Shown: positions 45,364 to 51,091 of the stretch, in pieces
How positions within the stretch are numbered: the stretch's first letter is position 1
Layout of the letters: each line of letters opens with the position of its first letter
NCBI GenBank assembly: GCA_900155495.1
Contig: FTLJ01000193.1
Span: 1-51,091 of the forward strand
DNA from: Porogramme epimiltina
Taxonomy: Eukaryota; Basidiomycota; Agaricomycetes; Polyporales; Polyporaceae
Length of the DNA stretch: 51,091 bases
Reading direction: 5' to 3'
The notes under the pieces: model-generated
Told to the model about the DNA's origin: nothing
What the model saw: only the letters and a program-made list of their open reading frames with translations
The model's database searches: none
Translations under genes and position numbers: made by a program

Positions 45364-46747
45364 GTTTGCAGGACGCACTCTCTCTCTCCTCGAGCTCGCC
45401 GGGCGCGAGCACTGGGCAGCACTGGAGCGTGGGGCGCAGTGGTTAGGAACAACCGGCGTGGCGCTGCGGCTCGGGCGCTGTAGGGGTCTCATTTGGCTTT
45501 GGCTCTGGCGGCGCCGCACACGTGTGCCCGGCCACCCACGGACGGGCGTCTGCTTTACTCCACTCCCGCACACGACGCCAATTTAACGAACGGGACAAGC
45601 TTTCATTCGCCCGCGGCGGCACGGGCGGACGCCCCGCGAGACGGCCCCACTGTGCGCCGCCCGCCCCGCTCCCCTGGCCCTGCCGTGCTTTCGCGCACAC
45701 ATGGGGCCCGGCGGAGATGCACGGATGTGCGCGCCGCCTGCGCGTTGTGCGTCCGCCACCCAACGCTTCCTGGCGACCACTTCGAATTCGAACGCGGCGG
45801 GGACGGCTAGCGCGGTCGACCGCCGGCCCACACCGCACGCTGCACGCTGCACGCCGCCCCTGTGGCAGCGACACCACTCTCGACGCTGGGGCGTGCGTGG
45901 CGGCGTCGGGCGGTGCGGGCCCTCGTCGGTCTGACCGTCTGCGCCTGCCGCACCTGCACCAGCAGAATCACGATCCTTCCCGTGCCCGCCCCACCGCGCC
46001 CCCCGGGGCTTCGCTCCTGCCATACTCGACGCCAGCCCGCATCTCCATCACGCACGGTCTCCTCCGCGTCCCAGACGAGCGGATGGCCCCTCGCCGACAG
46101 CCTCACATGCCCGATCCGGGCACTCATGTGCGTCTCCCGCGTCTCCCCATCACGTCTCGCACTTCCCTCCCCAGCCGCAACCCCCCCCTCCCTCTCTAGA
46201 TCTTCCTCTTCCCCCAGGCCGTCCCTTCCCCCGGCCACTGCCCGCGCACGGCATCGCGGAGCGAGGGCGCGGGATCGTTGACGTACTCGCTGGGGGTCCC
46301 GGGACCGCCGCCAGGCGCCCGGCGCCGGGGCCCCCAATTCAATCGTTCATTCGTCCATTCATTTTCGTTCGTCCGCCTTTGTGCGGTGCACACATCGCAC
46401 AGAACCGCCCCCCCCCTCGGACTCGCCGCGGGGCTGCACGCGTATGGGAACGGGGAACGGCCGCGCACGCACGCACGCACGCTCGCCCGGCCGTGCGCTC
46501 CCGCGTGCGTCATACCAGTAGCAGGCCATCGTCGCCGCCGCGCCGCGCGCCTGCCCGTTCGGTGCATAGTGCACTCTACTCGACGCGCCCGCGCCCTTCA
46601 CGCTTGCCCGCGCGCGCGGGTGCACTAGCAGGCCCCAGCCCCGCGCGGAGGCCGGTGCCGTCCACGCCTGCACGCCCGCGTCCAGGTGTGCCTCTGCGCC
46701 TGTGTCCGCGGTGCGCACAGCAGGCGCGCCCGGCGTGCGGTGGTGCG

Positions 46748-46765
46748 GTGGTGGTGGTGGTGGTG
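46748..46765 (+). repeat. (GTG)6 microsatellite
   Basis: Six uninterrupted GTG units, closely followed by a run of 12 C at 46781-46792. Both are typical of unstable simple-sequence DNA in a GC-rich region. Confidence 0.9.
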
Positions 46766-48452
46766 CCCGTCCCTTCCTCACCCCCCCCCCCCACACCCCC
46801 TCGTCCTGCTCCTCTTCGCCGCCCCGGATTAGGGTGCGGGGGCCACACCGGACGTGGGTACGCGCGGCATCGGCGGGCGCGGGGGGTGTGCTTCGAACGT
46901 CCCCAGTCTGGCAGCCCGCGCCCGGCCGTCCTGTCTCTTCTTCTTCCGTGCGGGGCGCGGCGCGCATAAGCCTCGGGGTGTGTGCCTGTGCGACGTCGTG
47001 CGTCGTGCAACCCCCGTGCGTGCGTGTGCGCGCGAGCGGCTACGTCATCGGTCGCGCCCCTCCGCATAGCTCGCTACAGCACGCGCGTGGGCTTCGCGTC
47101 CTTCTCGCCGTTGAGTTCGCCCCTTTTTCGCTCTCTCTTGTTCTCTCCCCCCTCTCCCTCTCCCTCCTTACCAGGCCGTGTACGGCGCACAGGTTCGCCG
47201 CCGTCGCCGTCGCCGTGCCCGGCTTCGGGTACAGACTCGGGCCCCCCGCCGACAGCCACGGTGGCTCGAGACCTCCCGCAAAAAGCGTGTCGATTCCGAA
47301 ATCCCGCGAGGCGCGACAAAAAGAATATTTGAATCGCAGCGGCTCCGCACCGCCGCCTCTGGGCCCTGGCGCGGGTGCGCCTGGAGGCTAGCGCAAGCGC
47401 AAGTGCACCCGCACGCCCGCTCACAGCGTGCGCGCACGCACCCATCTCGCGTACGAGCGCGCGCGTGTGTTACGCTTCCCGATCCCGATCAATGGCCACA
47501 TCTGCAGGCCGGCGAGATCACCGTGCCCGAAATAGGGCGGAGGGGGGCGTGTGGGGGAAGGGGAGGGTGAGTTGGGAAGGGGGGGGGGAGGGCACGGCAT
47601 GAGCGCTGAGCGCTGAGCTCGGCACCCAGCCTCCCACCACCCACCCGCGGACGCGTTGATCCGCGGGCCAAACGGCAAACGGCTCTGGGAGAGGGAGGCC
47701 TGGGGGGTGCCCCGTCCGGCGCCACCCTCGTCGTGGACCGAGCCGTGGGCGGCAGCGCTGGGAGCGTCGGCGAGGCCCAACCTTGCCTCGCGGAAGCAGC
47801 GCTTTTCAGCGGCCGCGGCGCGCGCACGGCAACAGCGAGAAGGATGGTGGGGAGATGGGAGGTGGACCCGCGGCGTTGCCTGTTCCTGCCATTCTTCCTG
47901 TTCTTCGCTGCCCTTCTCTGTTCTCGCTGTTCTCGTCGCTCTCGCGCTGTTGTTACTGTTGTTGCCGATACGGGGCTGCGTTGTGCTATTACGGGTGCGG
48001 GTGCGTGCGGCGGCGGAACCCTCTCGCTGGCAGATCCGGGCGAAGACGATGGATGGGAATGGGGTCCGGGTGGGGAGACCGTCGATGGGCTCTCTCGCGG
48101 TTCTTCCGTGCTGGATCCGTAGGCGCGCAATAAGCTTGCCAGACGCGTCCGGTTGAGCGCCGTCGTTCGTCGCCATCGCCAGCCGGGATCCAGATCGCGC
48201 GTCGAGGGTTCAAACGTTCATGCAGGCACACCCCCCATCGCGCCCGCCGGCTACGAATGTGTCCCTCTCGTCTCTGGGCCCTCCGAAAACATATCTCGCG
48301 CGCGCTCGCGTACGCGTACGCGTACCCGCGCACTATATCGCGCGCACATCATCATCGTTGGCCCTGCAGCGCGACCCTTCTCTCTCCCAGCTCTGAAGCT
48401 GTGCCGAGTGTGAGAGCGGCGGCCCCGCCGCGTCGCGCGCGATGCGAACGGG

Positions 48453-48469
48453 GCTGCTGCTGCTGCTGC
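48453..48469 (+). repeat. (GCT)n microsatellite
   Basis: Five GCT units plus two bases in tandem, located in the GC-rich stretch with no assigned gene. Confidence 0.85.
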
Positions 48470-50036
48470 GCACCCTGGAGGGCTGTGGGGACGGCTACAA
48501 GCACTCACTAAGCCAGCAGCGGTCGGGGGAACTCCGCGCGCTCGCGGAACCGGCGGCAGGGAGGCCGACCGGGGGGGACAAGAGCAAAGGTTATATATCA
48601 GCCATCTCGCGCAGCTGCGTCCGGGCGGAGGTTTGGCATATGCGCGTGAGGGTGGGAGGGAGCATGGCACACGGGGGCCAAGGGGGGCGCTCGCGTCCGT
48701 GCACGCTGCTCGCCGTTAGCGTTTTGCTGGCCGCCCGCCGCGCGAACGGCGGCTGACACCGCGAGGACCACAGTTCGCGAGCGCGCCGCCACGCGCGTCA
48801 TGAAAGTGGACGTCGACACCATCTTTGAGGTTCTGCGCCGGAGGTGCGGCGGTGGCGGAGCCCCCGTCTGCGGCTCGAGCCGTCGGGATCGCATCTGCCC
48901 AACCTTTTCTCTTTTTTATTGACGGGTGGGTTTCTCGAAACGCCGATGACCGGGGGATGCGTTTATACGGCACAGGGGTGCTCGCCATCCGAGGGCTGGC
49001 GGACGGGTGGGCAGCGAAGATGGCGTCATTTAATTGTGACGCTGCGTCTCGGGGGGCGCCGCCGCGCGATAATAAGGGTCTACAGGGGGAGGTCGTACAC
49101 TGGCAGCACGTCAGACGCAGGCTCGTAGACGACGACGGCGCGCGGGAGGCGTTATTGTGCGCCCTGGGCCTGTTTCATTTGGGGGCGTCGGTCGGGGAGG
49201 CAGCGGGCGGGGGCGCAGGCCCTGCCGAGCGGGCCTAATGCTCGCGCTGTCGGCGCGCGGGGGCGCGGGGACGCGGGAGGGGGGGCAGAAGTGGAGGCGC
49301 AGGGCGCGGGAGGGAGGATGGAGACGTCTGTGGCGGGTGATGTTGGTTGGCAGAAGCCACCGATCATCGATCAGGAACGGGCCTGAGCTCATCGGGAGGG
49401 AGCCCTGGGACGAACCGGACAATTAAGCAGCGCGCCGCGACCAGCACTTATCGGGCCCACCGCGCGCCGCACCGTCGGGCGTCGTCGGCGCGCCATTGCT
49501 ATCGAGAGTTGATGTCGTGCGCGGGTCAGCGCAGCCGCGGACGGGCGGAGGGCGCGGCCGGGGGACGGGGCCAGAGGCCGTCGCGGGGGCGGGGCGGGGG
49601 GAAGGGGTTAATCTCGCGCAATTGTGCCGTGGGTACGAAGGAGGGTCGTGGGGACTGGAGGAGCGGAGGCGGAGGGCGACGGCCCACGGGCCCACGGGCC
49701 ACGGCTCGGCCGCAGTTGGGGACGGGTCAGGGCAAGCGCCTGCCCGAGAGGGTGGGTGCGGGGGGCTGGATCCTGGATTCGCTCGGACGCAGCTGGCGTG
49801 GGCCCGGGGTGCCCAGCAGATCGGGCTTCTCCTGCGAGCGCACTGGCCCTCTCCCAGGGCCGCGCTTCCTCTCCCCCCTCCGACCTCTACTTAAGCCCCC
49901 GCACCGTGCTAGCCCTTTATCTCGCCCGCCGAGCAAGCCCCGCTTCCCTCTACCCGCTCCTTCAGCCCTCTCGCGCTCCCTCCGCAGCAGCTCCCCAGCC
50001 CAAGCTCTTCCCCACCAGCCGCGCCTGAAAATCGCC

Positions 50037-50412
50037 ATGCAGACCTCCTTCCGCTACCTCGTTACCCTCGTCGCCCTCGTCGCGACCGCCTTCACCGCCG
50101 TCCAGGCCACCCCCGTCCCCGTGAGTGTTCCCACATCTCTGCTACTACTAGCGGGCGCGCATCTCCCCCCCACATCCACACCACATCCACACCACCGCCA
50201 TCGTCCCGATCGCCTCCCGCGCTCGCGAAGCGCTCTCCGCCCCGCACCCGCTCCCTCGGCCATAGGCCCGCCCCCTAGCGCCCCGCTAGTATTAGCTCTC
50301 CCGAAGATCAACCCTACTCACCGCCCGCCCTTCACGCCCCCCTTTGCGTCACACCAACGTATAGCAGCCCGCTGAGCGCCGCGAGGCCTGGGTCACCGTC
50401 GCCGACTGGTAG
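50037..50412 (+). CDS. Small secreted protein, 3' end uncertain
   Basis: Exon 1 (50037-50120) encodes 28 residues that form a clear signal peptide: MQTSFRYLV, a hydrophobic core rich in Val/Ala/Leu, then AVQA before TPVP, with cleavage expected after residue 24. It ends at a strong gtgagt donor. The C/T-rich leader and CCATG context suggest a well-expressed gene. One in-frame continuation is 50365-50412 after a gtatag acceptor, adding QPAERREAWVTVADW and a stop, for a total of 43 aa. That tail holds a dibasic RR followed by EA, as in kexin/dipeptidyl-aminopeptidase-processed peptides. Alternative joins exist (a gtagag donor at 50409, further GT and AG signals at 50545, 50709 and 50765), so the gene may run on, even past the window. 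Signal peptide: high confidence; the rest: low. Confidence 0.5.
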
Positions 50413-51091
50413 AGGACTCGCCGCGCCGCGCGCCCGGCCTCCACGCGCGCCTCCCGCGGGACGCGCTGCTTAGCAGCGCCCCCGCAGCGCGCTCGACACT
50501 GTGAGAGGCCGGTGCCCGTCGCCTTCTTGTCCCGTTTCGCTCCCGGTGAGTGCATCCAGCCGCGCTCCCCCCGCTCCCTCCCCCCTGCCCTTGCCCCTTC
50601 CTCCCCTCCATTGCCGTCCCATCATCCATCTTCTCCCCTCCATACCGACGTCGCGCGCCATCACGCCTTCTGTGTCCGCTCCGCCCTTTCCGCTGCTTCC
50701 TGCCCAGACGCCGAATGCTGACGCGGGCCTTGCCTTTTGCTCCCCCCTCTTCCCCTCTGTTCTAGACATTGATTCCCCCCTCCACCTTGATTCCCCTCCC
50801 ACCGCACCCACCACGACCGCACGACTACCTTACACCCCACCACACCTCAACCGCCCTTACTCCGCCCGACTTTCGCGGACGCCGCCGACATCGATTACGC
50901 CGACGGCGGACGCGCCGGGCCAAGCGGCGCTCACCACCCTCGGTTCCTTTTGGCGTGCTCGATCACACCCATCCTCATCCACTGCGTGGACGCCCCGAGG
51001 GGAATGGCGCGCCGCTTTGTTTATTCCCTAACCCCCTCCGTATTGCCCCCCTTGCCCCCCGCCCCCTCCACCCTCTCCCCCAATATATGAC
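50413..51091. other. C/T-rich end of window, possible further exons
   Basis: Strongly pyrimidine-rich sequence with several plausible splice signals (gtgagt at 50545, ccag at 50705-50708, ctag at 50762-50765) but no protein motif. It may hold introns or 3' exons of the secreted-protein gene. No independent gene was identified. Confidence 0.35.

Larger units (their letters stand above)
45364..50036. other. 4.7-kb GC-rich stretch without recognisable genes
   Basis: Many overlapping open frames exist on both strands, but they arise from very high GC content and lack motifs, consistent splicing or start context. The stretch carries simple repeats (GCAC tract 46465-46482, GTG tract 46748-46765, a run of 12 C at 46781-46792, GCT tract 48453-48469), polypurine/polypyrimidine runs and a TATA-like ttatatatc near 48591. 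The last ~170 bp (49860-50036) are C/T-rich and form the presumed core promoter and leader of the secreted-protein gene. Long regulatory regions or non-coding RNA are possible but not shown. Confidence 0.5.

Noticed and set aside
46465..46482. Tandem short repeat considered as a CRISPR-like or telomeric array
   Set aside because: It is a simple ACGC microsatellite with no spacers, and the unit does not match the fungal telomere repeat TTAGGG.
47421..48176. Minus-strand frame of 251 codons in the GC-rich desert
   Set aside because: No motif, no splice continuity and equally long frames overlap on the other strand, as expected by chance at this GC content.
49347..50375. Plus-strand frame of 342 codons running into the secreted-protein gene
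   Set aside because: The frame covers the C/T-rich leader and the first intron. The first ATG in good context with a signal peptide is at 50037 and is followed by a strong donor.

Overview
The window reads as nuclear DNA of a filamentous basidiomycete, most likely an Agaricomycete. The genes are packed on both strands and broken by many introns, mostly 45-75 nt with GTRNGT donors and YAG acceptors. The gene content is typical of mushroom-forming fungi: a trichodiene-synthase-like (TRI5-type) terpene cyclase, a DUF6534-type seven-helix protein and a DUF3605 protein. One nuclear tRNA-Lys with an intron is present. Gene models were built by hand; unless stated otherwise, their exons join in frame from ATG to stop.

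Layout. 1-2.1 kb: no gene recognised. 2.2-9.2 kb: TRI5-like cyclase (+), dienelactone hydrolase (+), a small mitochondrial membrane protein (-), tRNA-Lys(UUU) (+) and a secreted TAP-like alpha/beta hydrolase (-). 10.4-21.8 kb: a large Ser/Thr kinase (-) and the TPR/MLP1 nuclear-basket coiled coil (-). 22.1-27.7 kb: Mob2 (+), a DCAF4-like WD40 protein (-) and a multi-pass membrane protein (+). 28.3-35.1 kb: a homeodomain-like factor (+), a GCFC-domain splicing protein (-) and a Rad60-type SUMO-like protein (+). 35.1-39.4 kb: gene-poor island with a micro-exon-rich DUF6534-like gene (-). 39.4-45.4 kb: DUF3605 protein (+), RanGAP (-), phosphopantothenoylcysteine decarboxylase (+) and a SAC3/GANP-like protein (-). 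45.4-50.0 kb: a very GC-rich stretch without a recognisable gene. 50.0 kb to the end: start of a small secreted protein (+), whose 3' end is uncertain.

Most genes are core functions: nuclear pore and Ran cycle (MLP1, RanGAP), NDR-kinase signalling (Mob2), CoA synthesis (PPCDC), splicing (GCFC), SUMO-linked genome stability (Rad60) and mRNA-export/PCI-type complexes (SAC3-like). The accessory elements are the terpene cyclase, the two hydrolases near it, the DUF6534-like gene and the small secreted protein. Several neighbours are divergent and share short intergenic promoters: MLP1/Mob2, DCAF4-like/membrane protein, GCFC/Rad60 and RanGAP/PPCDC.
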